The notes under the pieces: generated by a model | Told to the model about the DNA's origin: nothing | What the model saw: only the letters and a program-made list of their open reading frames with translations | Databases searched by the model: none | Made by a program: the position numbers and the translations under genes | In this document: piece by piece, positions 9,701 to 18,502 of the stretch | How the letters are laid out: each line of letters opens with the position of its first letter | Numbering within the stretch: the first letter of the stretch is position 1 | Assembly (NCBI GenBank): GCA_947086925.1 | Contig: CAMUAL010000002.1 | Coordinates: 16,179-80,178 of the forward strand | Direction of reading: 5' to 3' | Length of the DNA stretch: 64,000 nucleotides | From: an uncultured Clostridia bacterium | GTDB lineage: Bacteria > Bacillota > Clostridia > Christensenellales > Pumilibacteraceae

Positions 9701-9994
9701 GGCTCTACGTTTGCAAAGCCCGCGACCGACCCAGTAAAAGATGGTTACGTGTTCAAGGGCTACTATTCGGACGAAGATTGCACAACGGAATATTCGTGGG
9801 ATACGGTTGTAACCGCAGGAAACCACTTTGTATATGCCAAGTTCGAAGCGGCAAGCAACAACACTCCCGCCGAAAACAACAAGAAGAAATGCGGCGGCAA
9901 CGCGGTTGCGTCGAGCGCGGTTGGGGCAAGTATAGCTCTTATGCTTGCGGCAGGCGCGATATTCGTAGGCAAGCGCAAATCCGCAGTTAAATAA
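6743..9994 (+). CDS. Secreted InlB-repeat surface protein with CGG-type C-terminal anchor (cassette A)
   Basis: This protein of about 1083 residues starts at the second ATG (6743): AGGAGG at 6728-6733 is nine bases from it but only three from the ATG at 6737. A signal peptide ends near AFA-ED. An unrecognised domain follows (about 35-290), then several InlB B-type (Listeria-Bacteroides) repeats with GWTTD and GWYTD cores (about 345-480 and 885-1030). Between them is a beta-rich domain (about 565-790) shared with the cassette B surface protein. The C-terminus is KKKCGG, a hydrophobic helix and a basic tail. I infer a cell-surface binding or adhesion role beside a sugar importer. A run of nine G lies near codon 50. 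Confidence 0.8.
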   Translation: MKRLKSKLSAIAMILALAVCACGMSLFAFAEDSTTNEVDSNGWNTQINRGGVLANGGHTLSDENFTTYTNLQDGDVITYGDKIHSPIVEGVVRTMPWQMSFNAVGETGASITYEIYTTSGDVYYKATMEIGGSSFKDNSGFGAVSKDRTFESGVTSTLCFEGHHEDGGNVYWVDPKAAFNAGYETCASMNTTWATGDKPTEFNLKVTVNGNIDKLSVKVGDGLLFQQCSYLTWQWGGYNDGYAAQNDCGAQYGIKAPQNNDSNYADYFVFKNYEFKFFFSASSQNDENMPVVTVAGERVDSDNELDASGMFRGYYVHTVPYSAQIKYDHTPEFEVHQGDTKIFYKNGDSTLLTAYVHSGDKAINHSELNIPGKFILGWTTDVAGQNDYDFTTPVTGDLTLYAKLGNAVLVNFKDGNNNLAQVNYRTGDTITKIANPEKSGYIFAGWYTDNTYSTEFDFTAPIAAGVEEINICAKWNINVSYQIIGYNGKTTGDYPVYQTKVIAYEEGAQLTASDFPTFAQITTFPEFSNIELKWFTDVKAKNPVDFNALGTVTSATTYYALALDKSDSANDTYVQYDLANGFDRNASAVARDEAGNALTNNTTINNAIGNVNGVGYGMNPGSYRALDNGYAQFTMPYVGYEVNARKLDVNKPIYIDYTISSNAEDMGDGQGNTYDGNKYFSVGFYNSLTSALISQGQNHEPEFGRLFGWLQWVKTDVQANQKLSMHSASNSGFYGSELPLTGYQEGLKVSVKIEIDADGVTVTFLSVGDTTLTKDNVSRVLDINKSMFPNGVYVSFACARPTDVVIRVTQDGSTATVADGATGINITTAGASEGMFAGEKVEFTVEPPAGHFFTTEGVFANGKRLNILGNADDGYYFNMPLGTNEITVKWGINITFTDGAQWTQAIAAVEGEAFSEVNTPTAPAKTGYKTNVVWCTDADLQTPYDFANPITAAITLYAKYVPEQYSLIIVDSTDSSQIGETIKADFGSTFAKPATDPVKDGYVFKGYYSDEDCTTEYSWDTVVTAGNHFVYAKFEAASNNTPAENNKKKCGGNAVASSAVGASIALMLAAGAIFVGKRKSAVK
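6888..6896 (+). repeat. Poly-G tract (nine G) inside the surface-protein gene
   Basis: Nine consecutive G in the region coding for Arg-Gly-Gly-Val, just after the signal peptide. Homopolymer G runs of this length are classic sites of slipped-strand length change. Confidence 0.9.
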
Positions 9995-10019
9995 TAATCT
10001 TCAAACAAACGTCAGATGT

Positions 10020-10045
10020 CCTCCCGCGCATTTTCGGGCGGGAGG
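10020..10045 (+). terminator. GC-rich hairpin between surface protein and importer genes
   Basis: CCTCCCGC pairs with GCGGGAGG around a 10-base loop. There is no T-run directly after the stem, so it may be a partial terminator or an mRNA-stabilising hairpin setting relative levels of the surface protein and importer rather than a strong stop. Confidence 0.5.
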
Positions 10046-10095
10046 GCATATGGCTTTTATTTTACCTTTTTTCCGCAATTAAGGAGACTCTTTGT

Positions 10096-11577
10096 ATGAA
10101 AAAAATATTATCCGCAGTTTTTGCTCTTTGCCTGTGCCTTGTTTGTTTTGTCGGTTGCACGTTCCGCGACCCCAACGAAGAAAAAGGCAAGGGCGACTCG
10201 AACATCATAAATCAAGATATGACTATCGACGCAAATTACGAAGCCACCATTAAAGTTGCCATACCCGACGTTCAGAGTCATAAAAACGCATTGAATGCTT
10301 TTATAGAATCTTTTAACGTAAAGTATCCTAAAATCAAGTTCAATGTTACTCCGCTTACTTTGGATAACTATAAAACACTTGTGCAGAATGCGGCGTCGAG
10401 CGCAATAGGCTTGAAAAAACCCGAGCTTATGTATGATGTTTTTTGGCTTAACGAAATGTTTATAAACGAGTGGGTGCTCGATACCGACTTTATTTCGCCG
10501 CTCAGCGAAATAATCGAAAAAGATTCTTCGTTCAGTCTCGACGGAATAAACGAAACAATGCTCGATATGTGCAAGCTTAACGGCAAGCTTTACATGATGC
10601 CGCGCGATTACAATCAGGTTGTAATGTATTACAACAAAGATATGTTTACAGAGGCGCGCGTGCCTTTTCCGTCGGATACCGAGGCTATGAGCGGCGCGGA
10701 ATTTAAAGCTATGTGCGAGGAACTTGCACGCGGACTCAGCAACAACAAAACATTAAACAGCTACGGTCAGCCTTACAGCGACCAAGTGCGGAACATTGTT
10801 GACGTAAACGTAGCATGGAACGCAATGGATTATCCGCTTGTTGCTTCGTTCGGCGGCTCGGTTGTTGACAGTAAAGGCAACGTGGTTTTCGACAGTCAGG
10901 AATCGGCAGACGCAATTTCTTATTGGTGGGACTTTGTAAACGGTCCTACCGTCGGCAACTCGAAGCTTGCGGTTTCCATTAAAGACGGCTCGGAGAAAAA
11001 CGGAACGCCGTTCCGAATGCAGACGGCGCCCATATACTTCCATACCCGTGCGGTTATGTCCGACCTTCTCGACGATTACACCGCTACAAGCTCAACTACC
11101 ATTTACGGTATACCCAACTTAGGCGTTGCTCCCGTACCCAACTTCGGCGGAACTTACAAAGTAGGCGCGGGTTGCTCGGGTTACGCAATGTACAAGAGCG
11201 CGGCAAATTCGAAAGCGGCGTATAACTTCTTAAAGCACATTGTAAGCGTTGAAGGGCAAAACGCATACAGCGAAACGGGCGACTGCGTGCCCGTGCTCGA
11301 CAGCATGATAAAAGCGGTAAACGCAAAATGGCGCACTTGCCGCACCGATAAATTACCGTTCGATTTCAACCACGGCGCATTCGTATATAAAATGAACGAG
11401 GCGGCTTGCAGTGTTAAGGAATTTTACGAAAACGTGCCCGTTAAGGCGCAAACGCTTGTAACGGCGCGCATAGAGGAAGCTTTCAGAAACGGCATAGGCG
11501 GCAATCTGTCGGGTGTTAAATCGGCGGTTGCAAACGCCGCAAACAAAATGAAACAAGATATTGCACAAAACAGATAA
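10096..11577 (+). CDS. ABC transporter sugar-binding lipoprotein (cassette A)
   Basis: This is a 493-residue extracellular solute-binding protein, family 1. The signal peptide ends in a lipobox with Cys21 (CFVGC), so the mature protein is lipid-anchored outside the membrane. A PRDYNQ motif near residue 170 and a GAGCSGYAMY stretch near 357 are shared with the binding protein at 36787, showing the two are paralogues. It would capture an oligosaccharide for the two permeases encoded directly downstream. AAGGAG stands eight bases before the ATG. No ATPase gene accompanies this cassette; the one at 42186 probably serves it. Confidence 0.9.
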   Translation: MKKILSAVFALCLCLVCFVGCTFRDPNEEKGKGDSNIINQDMTIDANYEATIKVAIPDVQSHKNALNAFIESFNVKYPKIKFNVTPLTLDNYKTLVQNAASSAIGLKKPELMYDVFWLNEMFINEWVLDTDFISPLSEIIEKDSSFSLDGINETMLDMCKLNGKLYMMPRDYNQVVMYYNKDMFTEARVPFPSDTEAMSGAEFKAMCEELARGLSNNKTLNSYGQPYSDQVRNIVDVNVAWNAMDYPLVASFGGSVVDSKGNVVFDSQESADAISYWWDFVNGPTVGNSKLAVSIKDGSEKNGTPFRMQTAPIYFHTRAVMSDLLDDYTATSSTTIYGIPNLGVAPVPNFGGTYKVGAGCSGYAMYKSAANSKAAYNFLKHIVSVEGQNAYSETGDCVPVLDSMIKAVNAKWRTCRTDKLPFDFNHGAFVYKMNEAACSVKEFYENVPVKAQTLVTARIEEAFRNGIGGNLSGVKSAVANAANKMKQDIAQNR

Positions 11578-11598
11578 AGAGGACTATTATAAACTTAC

Positions 11599-12543
11599 AT
11601 GAAAGATACTGCATTAAAATCTACGGGGCTTGTGGCTCACAAAAAGCTCGGCTTTAAAAAATGGATAAAGCGGGATTACGGATGTTACTTGTTTTTGCTT
11701 CCGATAATCCTCGGCTTTGCCATATTCACGGCTTATCCCGTAATATCATCGCTTTTTTACAGCTTTACCGACTATAACGGCATATTCTTTTCGCACGTGG
11801 GCTTTATGAACTTTAAGCAGATTTTCAGCCTCGGATACGGCGGACTCCTTAAAGACGTAGCGTTTTCGTTCGGAATAACCTTTTTGTTTGCCATTGTATC
11901 GGTGCCGCTCAATCTTGTGCTCGGTTACGTTGTCGCGCTTATTTGCAACCGCGAGGTTAAGGGCGTGCGCGTGTTCAGACTTTTATATTACATGCCCACC
12001 ATTATACCCGGCGTGGCTATGGCGTTATTGTGGGCGGACGTATACAGCATAAACGGTATAGCAAATCAGTTTTTAAGCGTGTTCGGCTTGCACAGTCAGT
12101 TTTTGGAAGGCGAGAACAGCGCGCTTTTAACTCTTTGGTTTACGGGCTTGTGGGGCATTGGCGGCAGTGTTATAATGTGGCTTGCCGCGTTGCGTAACAT
12201 TCCGCCCGAAATGTACGAGGCGGCGGATTTGGACGGCGCGCGCTATTTCACCAAACTTTTCAAAATCACCGTTCCCATGTCTACGCCTATGATTTTTTAT
12301 AATCTTATAAATGCTCTTATAGGCGCGTTGCAATCGTTCGACACTTATGCCATGGTCGGCAGAGGTCCTAACGACTGCCTGTACTTTATAGCGGTGCGCA
12401 TTTACGAAACCGCTTTCGGCGGAAGCAATCAGTACGGACTTGCGTCGGCACTCGGTTGGCTGTTGTTTGCGGTTATTGCGATTCTTACGGTGTTTATGTT
12501 CTTATCTAACAAATCGTGGGTAAACTACGGGGAGGGCGATTGA
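11599..12543 (+). CDS. Sugar ABC transporter permease, MalF/UgpA type (cassette A)
   Basis: A 314-residue inner-membrane protein with about six membrane helices. The cytoplasmic EAA loop, which docks on the ATPase, is visible as EAADLDGARYF followed by KITVP. Family members form half of the channel in carbohydrate importers. The gene lies between the binding-protein gene and the second permease gene, with two bases to the latter. The AGAGGA upstream is about 15 bases from the ATG, longer than usual, so the exact start is slightly uncertain. Confidence 0.92.
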   Translation: MKDTALKSTGLVAHKKLGFKKWIKRDYGCYLFLLPIILGFAIFTAYPVISSLFYSFTDYNGIFFSHVGFMNFKQIFSLGYGGLLKDVAFSFGITFLFAIVSVPLNLVLGYVVALICNREVKGVRVFRLLYYMPTIIPGVAMALLWADVYSINGIANQFLSVFGLHSQFLEGENSALLTLWFTGLWGIGGSVIMWLAALRNIPPEMYEAADLDGARYFTKLFKITVPMSTPMIFYNLINALIGALQSFDTYAMVGRGPNDCLYFIAVRIYETAFGGSNQYGLASALGWLLFAVIAILTVFMFLSNKSWVNYGEGD

Positions 12544-12544
12544 T

Positions 12545-13447
12545 ATGAAAGAAAATATATATCACAACATTCCGCCGCTTTCGCCCGAAGCTATGGCAAG
12601 CCGCAGGCGCAAGAGCGCGAAAAACGTAGTTTTGCTTGTAGTAAAATACGCGGTTATGCTCGCGCTCGCTCTGTTTTTGCTGTTCCCTTACGTGTTTATG
12701 GTAAGCAAAAGCTTAATGAACCTCGTAGACGCAAACTCGCTCAAACCAATGCTGTTTCCGAAAAACGGTCTGCATTTTTCCAACTACGAGATATTTCTCG
12801 ACTACTGGCCGTATTTCCGCAATTCGCTTATAGTTGTAGTTATAAACGGTATATTTATTCCGTTTACGGGCTTTATGGCGGCGTATCCTTTTGCACGCAG
12901 AGATTTCAAGGGCAAAAAGATTATGTTTGCCGTTATGATGAGCACGGTTATGCTTCCGAGCGCGGTTGTAATGGTGCCCACTTACGTTATGTTTAATGCG
13001 CTCGGACTTGTGGATAAGCTTGCGTCGCAGTGGGTAACGGCGTTCTTCGGCGGCGGTGCAATGAACATATTTTTAATGATTCAGTTTATGCGCGCCATAC
13101 CGAAAGATTTCGACAACGCCGCGCTTATAGACGGCGCAAACATGGTGCAGATATTCTTTAAAATCATGTTTCCCATGTGCTTTAACGTAATGTTATTTAT
13201 TGCGGTAAGTACAATAATAGGGCGTTGGAGCGACTTTCAGGGACCGTTGATTTACCTCAGAACTCTCAGCAAAATGACGATAGCCGTTGCGTTTTACAAG
13301 CAATTCAGCTCAACCGGCTCGGCGAGCATGCTGTCAAACATTAAAATGGCTATGGCGGTTTGCATGACAGTGCTTCCCATGGTGCTGTTCCTTGTATTCC
13401 AAAAACAGATGATAGGCGGCGTAAAGATAGGCGGCTTAAAAGGGTAA
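12545..13447 (+). CDS. Carbohydrate ABC transporter permease, MalG/UgpE type (cassette A)
   Basis: A 300-residue membrane protein with about six helices and the EAA-type loop NAALIDGANMVQIF followed by KIMFP. It pairs with the preceding permease. The C-terminal FQKQMIGGVKIGGLKG is typical of the family. GGGGAGGG in the end of the upstream gene acts as its ribosome site. It is followed after 22 bases by the first of two tandem lipoprotein genes. Confidence 0.93.
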   Translation: MKENIYHNIPPLSPEAMASRRRKSAKNVVLLVVKYAVMLALALFLLFPYVFMVSKSLMNLVDANSLKPMLFPKNGLHFSNYEIFLDYWPYFRNSLIVVVINGIFIPFTGFMAAYPFARRDFKGKKIMFAVMMSTVMLPSAVVMVPTYVMFNALGLVDKLASQWVTAFFGGGAMNIFLMIQFMRAIPKDFDNAALIDGANMVQIFFKIMFPMCFNVMLFIAVSTIIGRWSDFQGPLIYLRTLSKMTIAVAFYKQFSSTGSASMLSNIKMAMAVCMTVLPMVLFLVFQKQMIGGVKIGGLKG

Positions 13448-13469
13448 ACTACCGAAAGGACGTAAAAAA

Positions 13470-15491
13470 ATGAAAAGTTTTATCAAAAGATTTGTTTTAT
13501 TTGTTATTTCGGCGGTTATGTGTTTCGCATGCTTTGCTTGCGGCAATAACGGCGGCGGCGGTGGCAATAACGGCGGCGGTAACGGCGGTGACATAGGCGG
13601 TAACGAGCCGACTGCGGAAGAAATCCAAAGACAGGTGAACGACGCTCTCACGGTGCTCGACGACGAGGAGTTTACTCGCTCGCAACTTACGGGCGTAGAT
13701 AATCTCGGGCGCGAGATTCTGCCTACGGTGGGATTCGAAGATAAATACGTAGGTCTGTTTTACTTTGTTGCAACGGGATACGATTATTCCAACTATTGGG
13801 GCGGTCGGCCGCACGACTATATTTACGATATTTCCGAGCTTTTGAAGAAATATCCCGCAACCGAATATCCCATAACGCAAAGTCCCGTAACTGCGATACC
13901 CACAGGCGAAACCGCAAAGTATTACGACGCGGACATCGCGCCGCAAAGCAAGTCGTACTTTTGGGGCAAACCATTGTACGATTACTATCGCAGTGACGAC
14001 GAGTGGGTTATACGCAAGCACATGGAGCTGTTCATGTATGCGGGAATCGACTTTCTGTATCTCGATTTTACAAACAACGTAACGTACGAGCCCACCGTTA
14101 AGGTGCTTTTAAACGTAATAAAGGATATGATTGCCGAGGGATACGACGCTCCGAAGGTTACTTTCTTTTGTAATACCGAGGACCCCGGCGGACTCAGCTC
14201 TATTTGGGGCGAGCATATATACAGACCGTTTTTCGAAAAGGGTGAGTTTGACGAATGTTGGTTCAGGGGCGACGAGGAAATGAACCCGTCGGGCAACCCG
14301 ATTTTGGTAGGCAATTTCATTAACTTTAAAAATACCGAGTGGGAAGACGAGTTCTGCTTTATCGACGAACAGTGGCCCACCCGTCCTTTCAACGAAAACT
14401 CTATTCCGTGGATGGACATGAATTATCCGCAAAAGATTCACACGCCGTGGGGAAACAGCTACGGCGGAGTTACCAACGTGTCGGTATCGCAGGGCGGCGA
14501 CGCGTCGAGCGAAGCGTATTACGCCGATATAGCGGGAACTTTATCGGGATATAAGGCGCGCGGATACGATTTGGAAAATTTCATGAGTCAAGGAACGGAC
14601 ACGGAAGGCGTTATGTCGGGCGTAAATTTCGATTATCAATGGCAAACCGTTCACGCAAACGCCGACAGCCTTAAAATGGTTACCGTTACAAGTTGGAACG
14701 AGTGGATTGTGAGTAAGCTCGGGAGAGACGACCCCGCGTCGCAGGGCAAAGACAGAGCTTGCTTTGTCGACCAATTTTCGATTGCACATTCACGCGATAT
14801 CGAAATGACGGAAGGCGGTTACGGCGACAATTACTATATGCAAATGACGGACAACATCCGCAAGTTCAAGGGCGTAACGGTTGACAAATCCGACAACGTG
14901 TTAAAGTCGCAAAAAGCCGCGGGCGTAAGTGTTACCGATTTAAGCGTGTTCGACACCGCGCGCAAATATCTCGATATGGGACTTTCCACGGTTGAACGCA
15001 ATCATACGCTTGTAGACCGCGGTACTCCCGTTACCGATACCACAAACCGTAACGACATAGAATATATTAAAATACTTAACGATAACGATAATTTATACGT
15101 GGCGGTAACTTGCCGCGACGAGATTAAAATGCCCGATGCGGGCGACTCTATGCCCGAAAATTGGATGAACATTTACTTGCAGTGCGGCGGAGAGGGTTGG
15201 GAAGGCTACGACTTTATCGTGCGCGGAAATCCCGCATTAAGCGGCAATGCCGATATAGTAAAACCCGACGCAAACGGTAATACGGTCAATGCAGGCAATG
15301 CGAGTTTTGCGGTAAGCGGAAACACGATTGTATACTCGATTCCGCTTTCGGCGCTCGGAGTGTCGGAAAATAAAGTAATAGGAATCAAGGCTACCGACAA
15401 CTTACAATCCGTTTGCAATGCCGACGAGTTTATGTTGCACGGCGACAGCGCTCCGATGGGCAGGCTCAACTACGCTTACAAAATAGCGTAA
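13470..15491 (+). CDS. Lipoprotein with GH71/GH99-WbsX-like barrel and C-terminal beta-sandwich (copy 1)
   Basis: This 673-residue protein has a signal peptide and lipobox (Cys24, CFAC), followed by a Gly/Asn-rich linker that lifts the enzyme from the membrane. The central region resembles the TIM barrel of GH71/GH99/WbsX-type proteins: AGIDFLYLDFTN near residue 192 and TSWNEW near 408, where the Glu is a likely catalytic acid. The last 150 residues look like a CBM9/DOMON-type carbohydrate-binding sandwich (NLYVAVTCRDE). It is a close paralogue of the next gene. I infer surface cleavage of a polysaccharide whose products enter the neighbouring importer. The fold is moderately sure, the substrate unknown. 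Confidence 0.65.
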   Translation: MKSFIKRFVLFVISAVMCFACFACGNNGGGGGNNGGGNGGDIGGNEPTAEEIQRQVNDALTVLDDEEFTRSQLTGVDNLGREILPTVGFEDKYVGLFYFVATGYDYSNYWGGRPHDYIYDISELLKKYPATEYPITQSPVTAIPTGETAKYYDADIAPQSKSYFWGKPLYDYYRSDDEWVIRKHMELFMYAGIDFLYLDFTNNVTYEPTVKVLLNVIKDMIAEGYDAPKVTFFCNTEDPGGLSSIWGEHIYRPFFEKGEFDECWFRGDEEMNPSGNPILVGNFINFKNTEWEDEFCFIDEQWPTRPFNENSIPWMDMNYPQKIHTPWGNSYGGVTNVSVSQGGDASSEAYYADIAGTLSGYKARGYDLENFMSQGTDTEGVMSGVNFDYQWQTVHANADSLKMVTVTSWNEWIVSKLGRDDPASQGKDRACFVDQFSIAHSRDIEMTEGGYGDNYYMQMTDNIRKFKGVTVDKSDNVLKSQKAAGVSVTDLSVFDTARKYLDMGLSTVERNHTLVDRGTPVTDTTNRNDIEYIKILNDNDNLYVAVTCRDEIKMPDAGDSMPENWMNIYLQCGGEGWEGYDFIVRGNPALSGNADIVKPDANGNTVNAGNASFAVSGNTIVYSIPLSALGVSENKVIGIKATDNLQSVCNADEFMLHGDSAPMGRLNYAYKIA

Positions 15492-15509
15492 CCGTAAGGA
15501 GAAAACGCC

Positions 15510-17447
15510 ATGAAAAAATTTGCTACGCTTATTCTTTGCTTGGGATTCATGCTGAGTATGTGTGCATGTAACAACGGCGCGGGCACAAACGGCGCGGGCG
15601 GCGGCGAAAATCCGCCCGTGGAAATTACCAAAGCGGCAAGCTCGGTAAGTCAGCTCGGCGTAAACTCGAAACTCGGCGATTTAACCGACGAAGAATTTAC
15701 GCGCGCTCAGCTTATCGGCACCGACGCTCTCGGACGCAAAGTTTTGCCCACGGTAGGATTCGAAGACAAGTATGTCGGCATATTCTATTTTGTGCTTTTG
15801 GGGCAGACGGGTCATAACAGCATTATCGACGTAAACGACTTGTTGGACAAATACGGCACGAATCCCGCCGAAAACCCGTTGTTTGCATTACAGGATTCAA
15901 GCAATTATAACGACGAAAGTCCCATGACGTTTTTCCACTATTGGGGCGAACCGTTGTACGGCTATTACAAGTCTACCGACAAATGGGTTATACGCCGTCA
16001 TTTAGAGCTGTTCATGAACGCGGGAATAGATTTTCTGTATCTCGATTACACTAACAGCACTTATGAGTATTCGGCGGCCGTCACTGCTCTTTGCGACGTT
16101 ATTCTCGAACTTCAAGCCGAAGGATACGAAAATGTTCCCACGCTCGCTTTTATGCTTCCCAACGACGCAAAGTGGAACGAATCGAAGCTTCAAAACATTT
16201 ACGACGCGTTTTATTCGGTTGATAAGTATTCGTCGTGTTGGTTTCGCGCCGACCGCGATATGAACCCGAATAACAAGCCGCTTGCGGTGGGTAATTTTTC
16301 CACCGTTCAAAGTAGCACTCTTAAAAATAATCTGTGGTTAAAGCGCATGCAATGGCCGAGCGACGCGGCGGCGGACGACCGCTTTCCGTGGATAGAGTGG
16401 AAGTACGAGAATAACGGCGCACAGCCCAACCACGGCGGCATAATGAACGTGTCGGTTGCTCAGCACATAAATTCTTGGTCGAGTACGAGCTACTTAGACG
16501 CCGTTAAGGGCGGTAAAAGTTACAGCTACCGTGCGCGCGGTTGGACTCCGAATAACGCCGACGACCGCTACGGCATAAAACGCGACAACGTAATGTCGGG
16601 CAGTAATTTCGAGTGGCAGTGGCAAAACGTGCTCAGTCAAAAAGACGAAGTGCAAATGGTAACCGTTACGGGTTGGAACGAGTGGGCGGCTCCGAAGGTT
16701 AAGTACGGCAGTTCGCCTTACGGCGTGTTCAACGACTGTTTCAATATGGAATTTTCGCGCGATGCCGAAATGATGAAGGGCGGTTACGGCGACAACTACT
16801 ACATGCAACTTGTAGACAATATCCGCAAGTTTAAGGGAATAATGGTAGATGACACCGACAACGTAATGCTGTTTGCGCGTAGCAGTGCCGAGATTGCATC
16901 CGACGTAAGCGCGCTTAAAGCGAAATTTGTAGATATATCGGGCGACGCGGTAAAGCGCACCGACAAATCGGTAGGCGAAACCTACGATTACACAAACGAA
17001 ACAAACCGCAACAACATTGTCGAAACCCGTGTGGGAAACGACGGTTACAATCTTTACATTGCGATAACGTGCAAGGGCAACTTAACCGAGTATCAATCGG
17101 GTGACGAGTCTTACATGAACGTATATCTTGCAATGGGCGGCGCAAACTCTTGGGAAGGCTACAACTACGTTGTGGGCAGATTGCAGGGCGGAAACGCCGC
17201 ATCGCTCGAAAAATTTACCGGCGAGGGAAGCAAAACCGAGAGTGCGGGAGTCGTAAAGGTATCGATGAGCAAAAACACCGTTTTGTATACTATTCCTTTC
17301 TCCGCTTTGGGTGTAACCGAGGGCGGTTCGGTTATAGGTATTAAGGCAACCGATAATATAGCCGAATTCGGAAACATAGACGATTTTTATATTTCTGGCG
17401 ATTGCGCACCGCTCGGCAGACTGAACTACACCTATAAAATTGCGTAA
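15510..17447 (+). CDS. Lipoprotein with GH71/GH99-WbsX-like barrel and C-terminal beta-sandwich (copy 2)
   Basis: This 645-residue protein aligns end to end with the preceding one: the shared opening LPTVGFEDKYVG, the barrel strand AGIDFLYLDYTN, the TGWNEW motif with its Glu, and the same C-terminal sandwich ending GRLNYTYKIA. The lipobox Cys is residue 20. The gene starts 18 bases after the first copy with a GGAGAAAA ribosome site, so the pair arose by tandem duplication. The divergence suggests related but not identical substrates. A clear terminator follows at 17501, ending the cassette A transcript. Confidence 0.65.
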   Translation: MKKFATLILCLGFMLSMCACNNGAGTNGAGGGENPPVEITKAASSVSQLGVNSKLGDLTDEEFTRAQLIGTDALGRKVLPTVGFEDKYVGIFYFVLLGQTGHNSIIDVNDLLDKYGTNPAENPLFALQDSSNYNDESPMTFFHYWGEPLYGYYKSTDKWVIRRHLELFMNAGIDFLYLDYTNSTYEYSAAVTALCDVILELQAEGYENVPTLAFMLPNDAKWNESKLQNIYDAFYSVDKYSSCWFRADRDMNPNNKPLAVGNFSTVQSSTLKNNLWLKRMQWPSDAAADDRFPWIEWKYENNGAQPNHGGIMNVSVAQHINSWSSTSYLDAVKGGKSYSYRARGWTPNNADDRYGIKRDNVMSGSNFEWQWQNVLSQKDEVQMVTVTGWNEWAAPKVKYGSSPYGVFNDCFNMEFSRDAEMMKGGYGDNYYMQLVDNIRKFKGIMVDDTDNVMLFARSSAEIASDVSALKAKFVDISGDAVKRTDKSVGETYDYTNETNRNNIVETRVGNDGYNLYIAITCKGNLTEYQSGDESYMNVYLAMGGANSWEGYNYVVGRLQGGNAASLEKFTGEGSKTESAGVVKVSMSKNTVLYTIPFSALGVTEGGSVIGIKATDNIAEFGNIDDFYISGDCAPLGRLNYTYKIA

Positions 17448-17500
17448 AATGCGAGTGCGTATGCACCGTATCTCAAATCGAATAATTTATGTTTGAAATC

Positions 17501-17536
17501 AAAGCCGATGCGTATTAAGTTTATGCGTCGGCTTTT
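17501..17536 (+). terminator. Rho-independent terminator of cassette A
   Basis: AAAGCCGATGC pairs with GCGTCGGCTTT around a 13-base loop, followed by T residues. Confidence 0.85.
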
Positions 17537-17573
17537 CCTTTAAACAAAAAAGGCGACAGACCGCTCGTTCAAA

Positions 17574-17603
17574 TTGACACAAAGGTATATTTTGGTGTAT
17601 TAT
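17574..17603 (+). promoter_or_regulatory. Promoter of metF operon
   Basis: A perfect TTGACA, 18 bases, then TATTAT. The start point falls about 20 bases before the metF start codon, leaving no room for a riboswitch. Confidence 0.7.
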
Positions 17604-17632
17604 TAAATGAAGTAATATGCACGGAGTCCATT

Positions 17633-18502
17633 TTGAGAATAGACGAGATTTTGAAAAAGAAGCGTACGCTTTCGTTCGAAGTGTTTCCGCCGAAAAAGAG
17701 CGAAACCGAAACGGACGCGCTTTTAAAAAGTATTGACGAGCTTAAAAAGCTCAACCCCGATTTTATAAGCGTAACTTACGGCGCGGGCGGAAGCACCGCG
17801 CGAAATTCGGCGAAGATTGCGGGATATATAAAAAATGTGGGAATCGAGCCGCTTGCGCATGTAACGGGGGGTCCGTCGTCGCCCGCCGACATAGATTTGC
17901 TTTCAAAGGAGCTATTGGGTTACGGCGTTGAAAACGTGCTTTGTCTGCGAGGAGACCGACCCGTCGATTACGGGAGCGAATACTGCAAGCACTTTAAACA
18001 CGCCACCGACTTACAGCACTATATAAGCAAGTACGGTTTTACAATGGGTGCGGCGTGTTATCCCGAGGGACATCCCGAGTGCGAAACGCTTTACGACGAT
18101 TTGAAAAATTTACGGAAAAAGCAGGACGAGGGCGCAAAGTTTTTCATTGCGCAAATTTGTTTCGATAATTCTTACTATTACCGTCTTGTAAACGAGGCGA
18201 ATAAAATCGGAATTACCGTGCCGATAATTCCCGGCATAATGCCGTTGTTGAGCGCCAAAAACATTGCGGGAATAAAAACCATGTGCGGCAGTACAATACC
18301 CATAGAGTTTCGCAACATGATTGAAATTTACAGTCCGCGTCCTGCGGTTATGCGTGAAATAGGACTGAATTACGCCGTTTATCAGATTATAGATTTAATA
18401 GCAAAGGGTGCGCCGGGCATACATTTGTATATAATGAACAAAGCGGATACGGCGATTGAGATTTGCAACAGGCTAAGTAATGTCATCAGTGAATTATTCT
18501 GA
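17633..18502 (+). CDS. metF: Methylenetetrahydrofolate reductase
   Basis: This 289-residue FAD enzyme reduces 5,10-methylene-tetrahydrofolate to 5-methyl-tetrahydrofolate, the methyl donor for methionine synthesis. The N-terminal SFEVFPPKK carries the conserved catalytic Glu (residue 16). VLCLRGDRP and the late PRPAVMREIG region also fit the family. The start is a TTG at 17633 with GGAG six bases upstream. Its 3' end overlaps the next gene by 23 bases, and the product feeds directly into MetH, encoded two genes downstream. Confidence 0.95.
   Translation: MRIDEILKKKRTLSFEVFPPKKSETETDALLKSIDELKKLNPDFISVTYGAGGSTARNSAKIAGYIKNVGIEPLAHVTGGPSSPADIDLLSKELLGYGVENVLCLRGDRPVDYGSEYCKHFKHATDLQHYISKYGFTMGAACYPEGHPECETLYDDLKNLRKKQDEGAKFFIAQICFDNSYYYRLVNEANKIGITVPIIPGIMPLLSAKNIAGIKTMCGSTIPIEFRNMIEIYSPRPAVMREIGLNYAVYQIIDLIAKGAPGIHLYIMNKADTAIEICNRLSNVISELF

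Noticed and set aside
17600..17632. SAM or cobalamin riboswitch before metF
   Set aside because: The promoter leaves a leader of only about 20 bases.
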